From contig JAFVOR010000016.1 of assembly GCA_017505725.1 (NCBI GenBank), forward strand, positions 1 through 43,953: DNA of 43,953 nucleotides, read 5' to 3'. Positions 5,926 to 13,499 of this stretch are shown here, one piece after another. This DNA comes from Alistipes sp. Its GTDB lineage: Bacteria > Bacteroidota > Bacteroidia > Bacteroidales > Rikenellaceae. The notes below the pieces were generated by a model that searched no databases, was not told the DNA's origin, and saw only the letters and a list, made by a program, of their open reading frames with translations. Every line of letters starts with the position of its first letter. Positions within the stretch are counted from its first letter, which is position 1. Both the position numbers and the translations under genes were made by a program.

Positions 5926-7989
5926 TTACTTGCTCTCGATGAGCGAGATGGAGCGTTGGATGAAGTCCGACAGACTCTTGCCCTTGAGCATTCCGTTCGA
6001 GAGGAGTGCCAAATCGATAATCTGACGCACGAGCGAGTTCTCCTTGCCAATCTCCTTGAGACGAAGGTTGCGCTCGTCACGAAGCTCCATAACACGCTTC
6101 GAAAGGCTCTCACGCATATCGCGCTCCTCCTGCGAGAGCTCATCCTCCTTCTTATCCTTGATGACCTCCTCGAAGCGGCTCTCTTCGGCCACCGCAGCAT
6201 CAATCTTCTTGGTGATGCTCTTGAGCTTGTCACCGTAGGCCCTCTCCACCGAGCCGAGAATGTCGGCTACGATAGGGTGGTTGCCATTCACTGCGATGGT
6301 GTAGTTGTCAGGCATCTGCGAGTAGAAGTGGCTCATCTGGTCGCCCGACATCTTCGCCATATCCTTCATACGACGCATAAACTCATTCTGCGTAATCACG
6401 ATAGGTGCGTCGTCAGTCGACATAGCCTCGAACGAGATGTGGTAGCGGATGCCCTCCTCGTCTGGCAGTTGACTCTCGAACACAGGGCGCATAATCTCCT
6501 GCTGTGCCTCCGAGAGTGAAATCTTCTGCTCCTCCTTCTTGCGGATGATGCGGTCGATGATGTCGCTATCCACACGCACAAAACGGACATTCTCGTGCTT
6601 CTGCTCATACCAATTGATGAAGTGGTTATCCAACTGACCATCGAGCAACAACACATCGTAACCCTTCGCCTTTGCCGACTGCAGGAAGGCGTGCTTACCC
6701 TCGATGTCGTCGGTGTAGAGCAGGATAAGCTTCTCGTCCTTGTCGGTCTGCATATCCTTGACAAGGGTGGTGTACTCCTCCGAGGTGTAGTATTTGCCCT
6801 CGGTGTTCTTCCAGAGCATACATCCCGATGCCTTCTCGGCAAACTTCTCATCGGTGAGGATGCCGTACTCAATAAAGAGCTTCAGGTCGTCCCACTTCTG
6901 CTCATACTCCGCACGCATAGTCGAGAAGAGCTCGTTCAGTCGCTCTGCCACCTTGCGGGTGATGTAACCCGAAATCTTCTTTACATTGCTGTCGCTCTGC
7001 AAGTAGGAACGAGACACATTGAGCGGAATATCCGGCGAGTCGATAACTCCGTGCAGGAGGGTGAGATACTCGGGTACTATGCCATTCACCTCGTCGGTCA
7101 CGAACACCTGGTTGCAGTAGAGCTGAATCTTGTTCTTCTGAATCTCGAAGTTGTTGTGGATGCGTGGGAAGTACAAGATACCCGTAAGGTTGAACGGATA
7201 GTCGATATTGAGGTGAATCGAGAAGAGTGGCTCCTCGCTCATAGGGTAGAGTGCCTGGTAGAAGGACTTGTACTGCTCCTCGGTAATCTCCGAAGGCATA
7301 CGGGTCCACAGCGGCTCGGTGTCGTTGATGAGGTTATCCTTCTCGGTGTCGACATACTTGCCATCCTTCCACTCCTTGACCTTGCCAAAGATGATTGGCA
7401 CGGGCAAGAAGCGGCAATACTTCTTCAGCAAGCCATTGACCTTGCTCTCGTCAGCATACTCGGCACACTCCTCCGAGAGGTGCAGAACGATGGCAGTGCC
7501 ACGCTCACGCTTCTCGGCAAGCTCCTCCATCGCATACTCTGGCGAACCATCGCATACCCAATGCACCGATGGCTTCTCTGCGTCATACGACTGTGTGAAT
7601 ATCTCCACCTTGTCCGAGACCATAAATGCCGAGTAGAAACCGAGACCGAAGTGTCCGATAATGGCCTGATTTTGGTATTTCGCCAAGAACTCCTCCGCAC
7701 CCGAGAATGCAATCTGGTTGATGTAGCGGTCTACCTCCTCTGCCGACATACCTATACCGTTGTCAGTCACTGTGAGGGTGCGAGCCTCCTTGTCCACTGC
7801 TATCTGCACCTTCAACTCGCCCGTCTCGCCATTGAATACGCCTGTCGAGGCAAGAGTGCGCAACTTCTGCGTTGCATCCACTGCGTTTGATACCAACTCA
7901 CGCAAGAAAATCTCGTGGTCGGAGTAGAGAAACTTCTTGATTACGGGGAAGATGTTTTCGGTCGTTACCCCAATTTTTCCGTTTTTCAT
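5926..7989 (-). CDS. htpG: Molecular chaperone HtpG (Hsp90)
   Basis: 687 aa, in the range of Bacteroidetes HtpG (the E. coli protein is shorter). The N-terminal GHKL ATPase is intact: LRELVSNAVDATQKLR, the DNGIGMSAEEV motif and the lid loop IIGHFGLGFYSAFM. The middle domain shows IQLYCNQVFVTDEV and NVSRSYLQSD. The C-terminal domain has the dimerisation helices. It acts as an ATP-dependent cytoplasmic chaperone. No partner gene is adjacent. Upstream (8061-8114) are two hairpins that might lie in its leader, and no TAnnTTTG element was recognised. It is convergent with the thioesterase gene. Confidence 0.97.
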   Translation of the reverse strand: MKNGKIGVTTENIFPVIKKFLYSDHEIFLRELVSNAVDATQKLRTLASTGVFNGETGELKVQIAVDKEARTLTVTDNGIGMSAEEVDRYINQIAFSGAEEFLAKYQNQAIIGHFGLGFYSAFMVSDKVEIFTQSYDAEKPSVHWVCDGSPEYAMEELAEKRERGTAIVLHLSEECAEYADESKVNGLLKKYCRFLPVPIIFGKVKEWKDGKYVDTEKDNLINDTEPLWTRMPSEITEEQYKSFYQALYPMSEEPLFSIHLNIDYPFNLTGILYFPRIHNNFEIQKNKIQLYCNQVFVTDEVNGIVPEYLTLLHGVIDSPDIPLNVSRSYLQSDSNVKKISGYITRKVAERLNELFSTMRAEYEQKWDDLKLFIEYGILTDEKFAEKASGCMLWKNTEGKYYTSEEYTTLVKDMQTDKDEKLILLYTDDIEGKHAFLQSAKAKGYDVLLLDGQLDNHFINWYEQKHENVRFVRVDSDIIDRIIRKKEEQKISLSEAQQEIMRPVFESQLPDEEGIRYHISFEAMSTDDAPIVITQNEFMRRMKDMAKMSGDQMSHFYSQMPDNYTIAVNGNHPIVADILGSVERAYGDKLKSITKKIDAAVAEESRFEEVIKDKKEDELSQEERDMRESLSKRVMELRDERNLRLKEIGKENSLVRQIIDLALLSNGMLKGKSLSDFIQRSISLIESK

Positions 7990-8320
7990 ACCTATATATA
8001 TTATTTGTTATTGTTTGCTTGTTGCTTCCACTATGCTCAAACCTTGTGCCACACCTCTTTTTCTGCCAAAATGGCAGAAGCAAAATAGATGGATGACACA
8101 CTTGTCACCCATCTGTTTCTAAATTCAGAATGCAAAATGCAGAATGCAAAATTATTTTTTAAGGGCTATTAAGGGTCAGTAAGGGCTAGTAAGGGTGATT
8201 AATGGCAGTTAAGGGGAGTTAATGTTTTTTCTTTGCGCTTGAGCGCACCCTTAATAACCCTTAATAACCTTTAACAACCTTTAATCTTGTTGCGCCATTC
8301 TGCATTTTGCATTTTGCATT
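7990..8320. repeat. Intergenic region: two hairpins and a composite inverted repeat
   Basis: No gene is visible. Positions 8061-8114 hold two hairpins next to htpG. Positions 8126-8323 are a ~200-bp structure: an outer inverted repeat of GCAGAATGCAAAA units, inner decamer arrays in opposite orientation, and a central hairpin. The region separates the divergent 5' end of htpG from the 3' end of the HAD gene. Confidence 0.7.
8061..8114 (-). promoter_or_regulatory. Two hairpins upstream of htpG
   Basis: The first is TTCTGCCA-AAA-TGGCAGAA (8061-8079), a perfect 8-bp palindrome with a 3-base centre. The second is a 12-bp stem 8087-8098/8103-8114 (AGATGGATGACA/TGTCACCCATCT, one G-T type mismatch) with loop CACT. 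They lie 72-125 bases upstream of the htpG start. They could be a regulatory site for heat-shock control, part of an RNA leader, or a terminator remnant; the sequence alone does not decide. They do not match the CIRCE element of HrcA. Confidence 0.4.
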
Positions 8321-8323
8321 CTA
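8126..8323. repeat. Composite ~200-bp inverted repeat built of 10-bp and GCAAAATGC units
   Basis: The left arm is CAGAATGCAAAATGCAGAAT followed by GCAAAATTA (8126-8154). The right arm (8296-8323) is its inverse, CATTCTGCATTTTGC plus ATTTTGCATTCT. Inside are six exact-period decamers (AAGGGCTATT, AAGGGTCAGT, AAGGGCTAGT and so on) at 8161-8220 and four in the opposite sense (ACCCTTAATA type) at 8247-8286. The centre is a TGCGC-TTGA-GCGCA hairpin (8234-8247). The right end includes the stop codon of the HAD gene (8321-8323). Confidence 0.75.
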
Positions 8324-8707
8324 CAAGAATCCCTCCGCCACGAGCCACTCGCGCACCTTCACCCAATCGACATAGGGGCGTGAGGTGGTCATCGAACGAA
8401 CAAGTGGCACTCCCAAAGCACCATCGTCGATATAGACATCGGCGTGCACCTTTGGTGACTTGGTCCACTTCTTCTGCGTAGGGTTTGAGTTCACGGCGTA
8501 GAGAGGGATGTTGTGGAACTTAAACCACTCGATGGCCTCCTTCTCGAGCTTGCCGCTGCGCATAGTGTAGAGAATGAGGTGGTGTCCCTGCTCTGCCAAC
8601 TCGCGAAGTACGGGCACTGCGCCCACATCCTGACCTATGTAGGGATATTCGTGCGTTACGCAAGTGCCGTCGAAATCCACTGCGATATACAAACCTGTGT
8701 ATGACAT
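8321..8707 (-). CDS. Small HAD-superfamily hydrolase (BT0820-like)
   Basis: 128 aa. HAD motif I is IAVDFDGTCV (nucleophile Asp at about residue 11, second Asp two residues on). Motif II lies around LILYTMRSG. An acidic pair at VYIDDGALG fits the motif IV position. It resembles the small hypothetical Bacteroides HAD proteins with the pattern DFDGT-V-H-YP-IG. There is no cap domain of note, so the substrate could be large or simple; no specific substrate can be named. It lies 5 bases downstream of wzc and is probably in the wza-wzc transcript. Its stop codon is the first base group of the adjoining repeat. Confidence 0.8.
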   Translation of the reverse strand: MSYTGLYIAVDFDGTCVTHEYPYIGQDVGAVPVLRELAEQGHHLILYTMRSGKLEKEAIEWFKFHNIPLYAVNSNPTQKKWTKSPKVHADVYIDDGALGVPLVRSMTTSRPYVDWVKVREWLVAEGFL

Positions 8708-8712
8708 AGCGA

Positions 8713-11136
8713 CTATTTAATCAAACCAATCTTTTTCAAAAACTTGCGGAATCCACGCTCCGAGTCGAGACCTGCGGCATATTGGTAGCGGTAGCTGTAA
8801 CCATACGACTGACGAGTCTCGCTCGAGCCATTCAATACGATACACATATTGTTGAGCTTGTTCTCGGCGTGCAGAGCGTTGATGTCAGGAATCTGCTGAC
8901 GGTCGAGCAATCCCTCGCGAACGACATAGATGCTCAAATCGGCCACACGGCTCGAAATCATAGCATCGGCAATAACCATTGCTGGCACGCTGTCGATGAT
9001 GATGTAGTCGTAGCGGCTGCGGCACTCGGCAATTAGCGTGTCCAAACGCTCCGACATCAGCAACTCGGCAGGGTTTGGCGGCTGCAGACCTGCGTAGATA
9101 AAGTCGAAGTTCTCGTGCAGGCCGCTATTCGTGATTATCGAGTTGACAGCCACGCTATCGGTCGAACTCAAATACTTGGTCACACCGTTAGGGTTGCTGC
9201 GCTGTCCCATATGCTTCGACAAGGTACGACGACGAAGGTCGAGGTCGATCATCAGCACACGGTTACCCGAGAAGGCGAGTGTCATACCGAGGTTCATCGA
9301 TACGAAGGTCTTACCTGCGTGGGCATTCGACGATGTTGTGAGGATAACCTGCTGCTTCTTGCCTCGCGACATAAAGCCCATATTTGTTCGCAAAATCTTG
9401 AACGCCTCCGACACCTTGTCGCGTCCACTTTCGCGCACAGCTATGTTGCGGGCAATGTGACCATCGTAGAGCGGAATATCGCCCAGATAAGGCACCTTGC
9501 AGTACTTGGTGATATCGTGCTTGCCCTGCACCTTGGTGTTGGTGAGAATGCGCAGATAGATGATTCCGAGAGGCGCACCCACGCCGAGAACCAACATTGC
9601 GAGGAGCACTAATATCTTGTTTGGCGAGACCGGAATCGGACTACCGAATGCGTAGTCGACGATGCGGGCAGGACGCTCGGTGATGGCCAACGAGATGGCG
9701 TTCTCCTCACTCTTGGTCAGGAGGTAGAGGTAGAGCTCCTCCTTGATCTTCTGCTGACGCGCTATGCTGAGGAACTCCTGCTCCTGCTTTGGTACTGCAC
9801 CCACCCTTGTGCTTATCTTGCGCTCCTCGTTCTCGAGGTTTGTGAGCTTGATCTCGAGCGCCTTGATATGCGACGAGAGCGAAGCGAGGATAGCGTTCTT
9901 GGTCGAGTTGATATTGCTGTTGAGCTGAAGCACGATAGGGTTGTTGCCACTGTTGTCACCCAACTTCAGGCGACGAAGTACAAGCTCGTTGTAGTCGGCA
10001 ATCTGGTGTGCGATATTCTCGCTGCCTTCGAATGTGGTGGCAGGGATGAGGTTGTAATCCTTCGAGCTGTCGCTGAGATAGTCGCTGATAAACTTCGACA
10101 TAGCGATGTGGTTGCTTGTAGCGGCAATCTCCTGCTCGTAGCGCATAACACCCTCGGTGCGACGCTTAGCCTCGGTCTCGATGTCGACAATGTTATTCTT
10201 GTCCTTGAAACGCTTGATGTCGCCATCTATCGAGTGCAACTCCTCGCCTATGATCTGCAGACGATCGTTGATGAACTTGGCGGTAGCCTCGGCTACAACC
10301 TGCTTGTCGATCACTGCATCGTCGTTGTAGACATCGAGCAGGGTGTTGAGAATGTCCTCGGCACGCTGTGGTACAACATCGTTGAGCGAGAGGTTGATAA
10401 TCGACGACATCTTGCTTGCCACATTCATCTTCACCTTGTTGCGGTAAGCTGTCGCCGTAGCCTCCTTGGATGCCTTGCCCACCTTGATTTCCTTGCCGAG
10501 ATAGTCGGGCGACATATAGAGCGACTTGTTCACGATAATCTGTCCGATAGGCAGGTCGATGGTCTCGCCATACTTTGCCGTTGCCTCGAACTCCTTGTCA
10601 GCCTCGGCATCACTCTTGTTCAGGCGCGATGTCTCGAACTTCGAGATGGTGACACCCTCCTCTCCAATCAGCACGAGGAACGAACAACCCTTGCCACCCA
10701 AATCGTCCACGAAGGCGATATCGAGCGGTGAGTTCTTGTAGAGGGTGTTGGTGCGGAGTCCCGACTTTATCGAGTAGTTAACCGTGAGGTTAAGACGATC
10801 TACAACCTCCATCATCAAGCGACGAGCCTGCAATACATAGAGCTCGTTGTCGACGCTTCGACGGGTGGAGATACCTGCAATGTCGGCAAATGCCGAGAGC
10901 TCACTTGCTGCGCTACCACGACGAGCATCCTTGATGAGTACTGTCGCCTCGCGGTGGTATACAGGCGAGGTCGAGAGCAGATAGAATACGCCTACGCCAA
11001 GGAATACGACTACCGATATGATGTACCAAAACCAATTGCTGACAGATTTGTCAAGTACCTCGCGGAATGATACGCTGCGATGAGCAATGTTTTCGCTCTC
11101 GATCGCAGATGTGATATTTTGATTCTGATTCTCCAT
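8713..11136 (-). CDS. wzc: Wzc-type polysaccharide co-polymerase / BY-family tyrosine kinase
   Basis: 807 aa. An N-terminal membrane segment (about 36-55) is followed by a Wzz-type chain-length-determinant domain, a long coiled-coil region (about 290-460), a second membrane segment (about 508-532) and a cytoplasmic BY-kinase domain. That domain shows Walker A ILTTSSNAHAGKTF (the usual GxGK is AHAGK here), Walker A' VLMIDLDLRRR and Walker B YDYIIIDSVPAM. The C-terminus has the tyrosine-rich autophosphorylation cluster YGYSYRYQY. It spans the inner membrane and, with Wza, controls chain length and export of capsule or exopolysaccharide. The upstream wza gene ends 3 bases before it. Confidence 0.93.
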   Translation of the reverse strand: MENQNQNITSAIESENIAHRSVSFREVLDKSVSNWFWYIISVVVFLGVGVFYLLSTSPVYHREATVLIKDARRGSAASELSAFADIAGISTRRSVDNELYVLQARRLMMEVVDRLNLTVNYSIKSGLRTNTLYKNSPLDIAFVDDLGGKGCSFLVLIGEEGVTISKFETSRLNKSDAEADKEFEATAKYGETIDLPIGQIIVNKSLYMSPDYLGKEIKVGKASKEATATAYRNKVKMNVASKMSSIINLSLNDVVPQRAEDILNTLLDVYNDDAVIDKQVVAEATAKFINDRLQIIGEELHSIDGDIKRFKDKNNIVDIETEAKRRTEGVMRYEQEIAATSNHIAMSKFISDYLSDSSKDYNLIPATTFEGSENIAHQIADYNELVLRRLKLGDNSGNNPIVLQLNSNINSTKNAILASLSSHIKALEIKLTNLENEERKISTRVGAVPKQEQEFLSIARQQKIKEELYLYLLTKSEENAISLAITERPARIVDYAFGSPIPVSPNKILVLLAMLVLGVGAPLGIIYLRILTNTKVQGKHDITKYCKVPYLGDIPLYDGHIARNIAVRESGRDKVSEAFKILRTNMGFMSRGKKQQVILTTSSNAHAGKTFVSMNLGMTLAFSGNRVLMIDLDLRRRTLSKHMGQRSNPNGVTKYLSSTDSVAVNSIITNSGLHENFDFIYAGLQPPNPAELLMSERLDTLIAECRSRYDYIIIDSVPAMVIADAMISSRVADLSIYVVREGLLDRQQIPDINALHAENKLNNMCIVLNGSSETRQSYGYSYRYQYAAGLDSERGFRKFLKKIGLIK

Positions 11137-11139
11137 CCT

Positions 11140-11961
11140 TTAGTTCTTTTTAGCAAAGTTTACAATTGTGAGCACCAACGATGTAGCGGTAATAAGGGTG
11201 CTGGCAATAGAAATCCAGAATGTTCTGTTCTGGTTGATCTCGGCAGTTGCCGCCTTGTACTTGTTCGGCTGAACATAGACCACATCGCCCTGCTTCAAGT
11301 AGTATGCAGGCGACGAGAGCTGATTACCCTCGAGGAAGTTCAACTCGTAGATCTCGTGCTTCTTCTCGTTCTCGGTACGACGGATTACGGTGACATTCTC
11401 ACGGTTACCGTAGATTGTCATATCGCCCGCCATAGCAAGAGCCTCCAATACGGTCACCTTGTCGCGTGTGATGTCGAACTGTCCGGGACGCTGCACCTCG
11501 CCAAGTACAAAGAAGTTCATATCGGCAAACTGAATGTTCACCTGTGCATCGCTGATGTAACCGCCGTCGATAATCTTCTTGGCAATCTCGTTGGCAATCT
11601 CTGCGCGGGTCTTTCCGTTGCAGTCAATCTTGCCAATGATAGGCATCTCGAGCAGACCCTTGTCGTCGACGGTGAGCACCTGTACCGACTGCAATCCGTT
11701 CACCGACGATGTGCCAAGCGGATTTGGTGTCATCGAACTGAACGACGATGCTGCGTTGAATGGAGCTGCCAACTCGGGATTCTGGCTCGATACCACCACC
11801 GTAAGGCGGTCGTGCGGCTTGATGCGAATGAGTCCGTCGGCAAGAATGGTCTTGATGGCCTCTTCGTTTTTGAAGTTGTAGATGACTCGCTTGGTCGAGT
11901 TGCAACCTGCCAACATCGCTGCGAGAATCACCACTGCTAAAGTTTTGAATAGTTGTCTCAT
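11140..11961 (-). CDS. wza: Wza-type outer-membrane polysaccharide export lipoprotein
   Basis: 273 aa. A lipoprotein signal peptide with lipobox LAGC puts the lipid-anchored Cys at about residue 20. The Poly_export domain is recognised in the LIRIKPHDRLTVVVSSQNPE block, followed by an SLBB domain around FFVLGEVQRPGQFDITR and KVTVLEALAMAGDM. A C-terminal hydrophobic helix (about 248-268) matches the Wza transmembrane segment. It forms the octameric outer-membrane channel that exports capsular or exopolysaccharide, together with Wzc encoded 3 bases downstream. A good promoter lies upstream at 12017-12048. No glycosyltransferase genes are attached, so this is an export-only mini-operon or the edge of a scattered locus. 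Confidence 0.92.
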   Translation of the reverse strand: MRQLFKTLAVVILAAMLAGCNSTKRVIYNFKNEEAIKTILADGLIRIKPHDRLTVVVSSQNPELAAPFNAASSFSSMTPNPLGTSSVNGLQSVQVLTVDDKGLLEMPIIGKIDCNGKTRAEIANEIAKKIIDGGYISDAQVNIQFADMNFFVLGEVQRPGQFDITRDKVTVLEALAMAGDMTIYGNRENVTVIRRTENEKKHEIYELNFLEGNQLSSPAYYLKQGDVVYVQPNKYKAATAEINQNRTFWISIASTLITATSLVLTIVNFAKKN

Positions 11962-12016
11962 TTTATAATTTTGTCTTTTGTATCGCTTTTGTGCAAAAAA
12001 AGTTGCTCAATCTTTG

Positions 12017-12048
12017 CAAAGGTAATACTTCTTATTCAAAAAAGCAAA
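12017..12048 (-). promoter_or_regulatory. Bacteroidetes-type promoter for wza-wzc
   Basis: On the minus strand, TTTG (12048-12045), then 20 bases, then TACCTTTG (12024-12017). This matches the Bacteroidetes -33/-7 pattern TTTG-N19-21-TAnnTTTG. The leader to the wza ATG would be about 50 bases. Confidence 0.65.
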
Positions 12049-12073
12049 ATAGCGAGCGGATAATCGGACGAAA

Positions 12074-12105
12074 TTTGTTTGTTTGGATGTTTTTTTATAC
12101 TTTTG
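12074..12105 (+). promoter_or_regulatory. Bacteroidetes-type promoter for the GH13 gene
   Basis: TTTG (12074-12077), 20 bases, TACTTTTG (12098-12105), ending 25 bases before the ATG. It is divergent from the wza promoter 26 bases away. Confidence 0.65.
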
Positions 12106-12130
12106 AACTTCAAATAGTCGATATTTCAAT

Positions 12131-13411
12131 ATGCAACACGCCACTTGGAGCTACGATGCAGTGCTCTACGAAATGAATATACGCCAACTCACCGAGGAGG
12201 GAACCTTTGTGGCGGCAATGCGCCATTTACAACATCTGAAGGATATGGGCGTTGATGCCATCTGGTTGATGCCCATCTATCCTATAGGCAAGGTCGAGCG
12301 CAAGGGGTCGCTGGGCTCCTACTACTCGATATCGGACTACTGTGATGTCAATCCCGAATTTGGTACTTTTGAGGATTTCGACAACTTTGTAGACGAGGCT
12401 CATCGTCTGGGACTTAAGGTTATCCTCGATTGGGTGGCCAATCATACGGCACGCGATGCCAAGTGGTTGAAAAACAAACCTATGAGTTGGTATGAGCGTG
12501 ATGCTCAGGGTGTGGCAAAAGTGCCTTGGGATTGGAGCGATACCGCTAAACTCAACTATGCTGAAGAGGGCGTTTGGCAAGGGCAGATCGAGTCGATGAA
12601 GTTCTGGGTTATGGAGCACGCCGTTGATGGCTTCCGTTGTGATATGGCTATGCTTGTCCCAAAGGAGTTTTGGCAGCAGGTGCGCCGTGAACTCCAAAGC
12701 GTCAAAAGCGACATATTTATGCTGGCCGAAGCCGAGGGTGTCGAGTTTTTCGACAATGCCTTCGATGCCTGCTATGGCTGGGAGCTGCACCACGCTATGG
12801 TCGATGTTGCTAAGGGCAACTCTCGAGTGGGTGCTTTAAGGGATAGAATATACAAGTTGCTCAACGATTTTCCGCGATCGTCTATGCATTTGTCATTCAC
12901 CTCGAACCACGATGAAAATTCGTGGAGCGCAAGCGAGCAGACGCGCTTCGGTGAGGCGTTGGAGGCTATGACAGCCCTTACCTTCGTTCTGCCAAAGTCG
13001 TTGCCGCTCATCTATACAGGTCAGGAGATTGGCTACGACCACTCGTTTGCATTCTTCGACAAGGATGCAATGCCTCCGTTCAAGGCGAATGCAGCCACCG
13101 AGCGTTATCGTCGCTTGTGTGCGCTCAAGCACTCCTCCTCTGCGCTTTCGTCTGCCGATAAGGGTGGCTCTTTCGTGGAGATTCGCAACAATGCCGAGGA
13201 TTGTCTGCTGACCATAGTTCGTGAGAATGAGCAGAGTAGAGTGGTCTACATTGCCAACCTCTCGCCTTACAAGATATTCTCCGACTTCCATACGGGCATC
13301 TATGCGGGTGAATATCTCAACGTCCTGACGGGTGAAAATGAAACCCTCTACGAGCATACCTGGGGCGACATCGAGCCTTGGTCGTTCCGTCTATTGTCTC
13401 AAAATCGTTGA
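12131..13411 (+). CDS. Cytoplasmic alpha-amylase family glycosidase (GH13)
   Basis: 426 aa, no signal peptide. The GH13 (beta/alpha)8 regions are all present: region I VILDWVANHT, region II GFRCDMA with the nucleophile Asp171, region III MLAEAEG with acid/base Glu200, and region IV FTSNHDEN with Asp261. It lacks large accessory domains and ends in a short C-terminal beta domain. It probably acts on intracellular alpha-glucans or maltodextrins or on glycogen; exact specificity cannot be read. It stands alone between the wza and nadE transcripts, and its own promoter is at 12074-12105. The start is the ATG directly after that promoter's leader. Confidence 0.92.
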   Translation: MQHATWSYDAVLYEMNIRQLTEEGTFVAAMRHLQHLKDMGVDAIWLMPIYPIGKVERKGSLGSYYSISDYCDVNPEFGTFEDFDNFVDEAHRLGLKVILDWVANHTARDAKWLKNKPMSWYERDAQGVAKVPWDWSDTAKLNYAEEGVWQGQIESMKFWVMEHAVDGFRCDMAMLVPKEFWQQVRRELQSVKSDIFMLAEAEGVEFFDNAFDACYGWELHHAMVDVAKGNSRVGALRDRIYKLLNDFPRSSMHLSFTSNHDENSWSASEQTRFGEALEAMTALTFVLPKSLPLIYTGQEIGYDHSFAFFDKDAMPPFKANAATERYRRLCALKHSSSALSSADKGGSFVEIRNNAEDCLLTIVRENEQSRVVYIANLSPYKIFSDFHTGIYAGEYLNVLTGENETLYEHTWGDIEPWSFRLLSQNR

Positions 13412-13460
13412 AAAATCGGGAAAAAGAGGCTGCGAAGGTTTATAATTTAAAAATTATAAC

Positions 13461-13468
13461 TATCTTTG
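13461..13468 (+). promoter_or_regulatory. -7 element (TATCTTTG) upstream of nadE
   Basis: TATCTTTG fits TAnnTTTG and lies 31 bases before the nadE ATG. The -33 box is poor (GGTTTA near 13437-13442). It probably drives nadE and, by tight spacing, the rnf genes. Confidence 0.5.
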
Positions 13469-13499
13469 TCGCCAAAGAAAAATAATTCCGATTTTAGCG

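Noticed and set aside
6595-7890. Long open frame opposite htpG (431 codons)
   Set aside because: It is a shadow created by the codon bias of htpG; it has no recognisable domain, and the htpG frame is complete.
8041-8120. CIRCE (HrcA) element upstream of htpG
   Set aside because: The palindromes do not match TTAGCACTC-N9-GAGTGCTAA.
8161-8286. Possible CRISPR array from short direct repeats
   Set aside because: Units are only 10 bases, directly adjacent with no spacers, and change orientation in the middle. No cas genes are in the window.
9868-10731. 287-codon open frame opposite wzc
   Set aside because: Shadow of the wzc coding frame, no domain visible.
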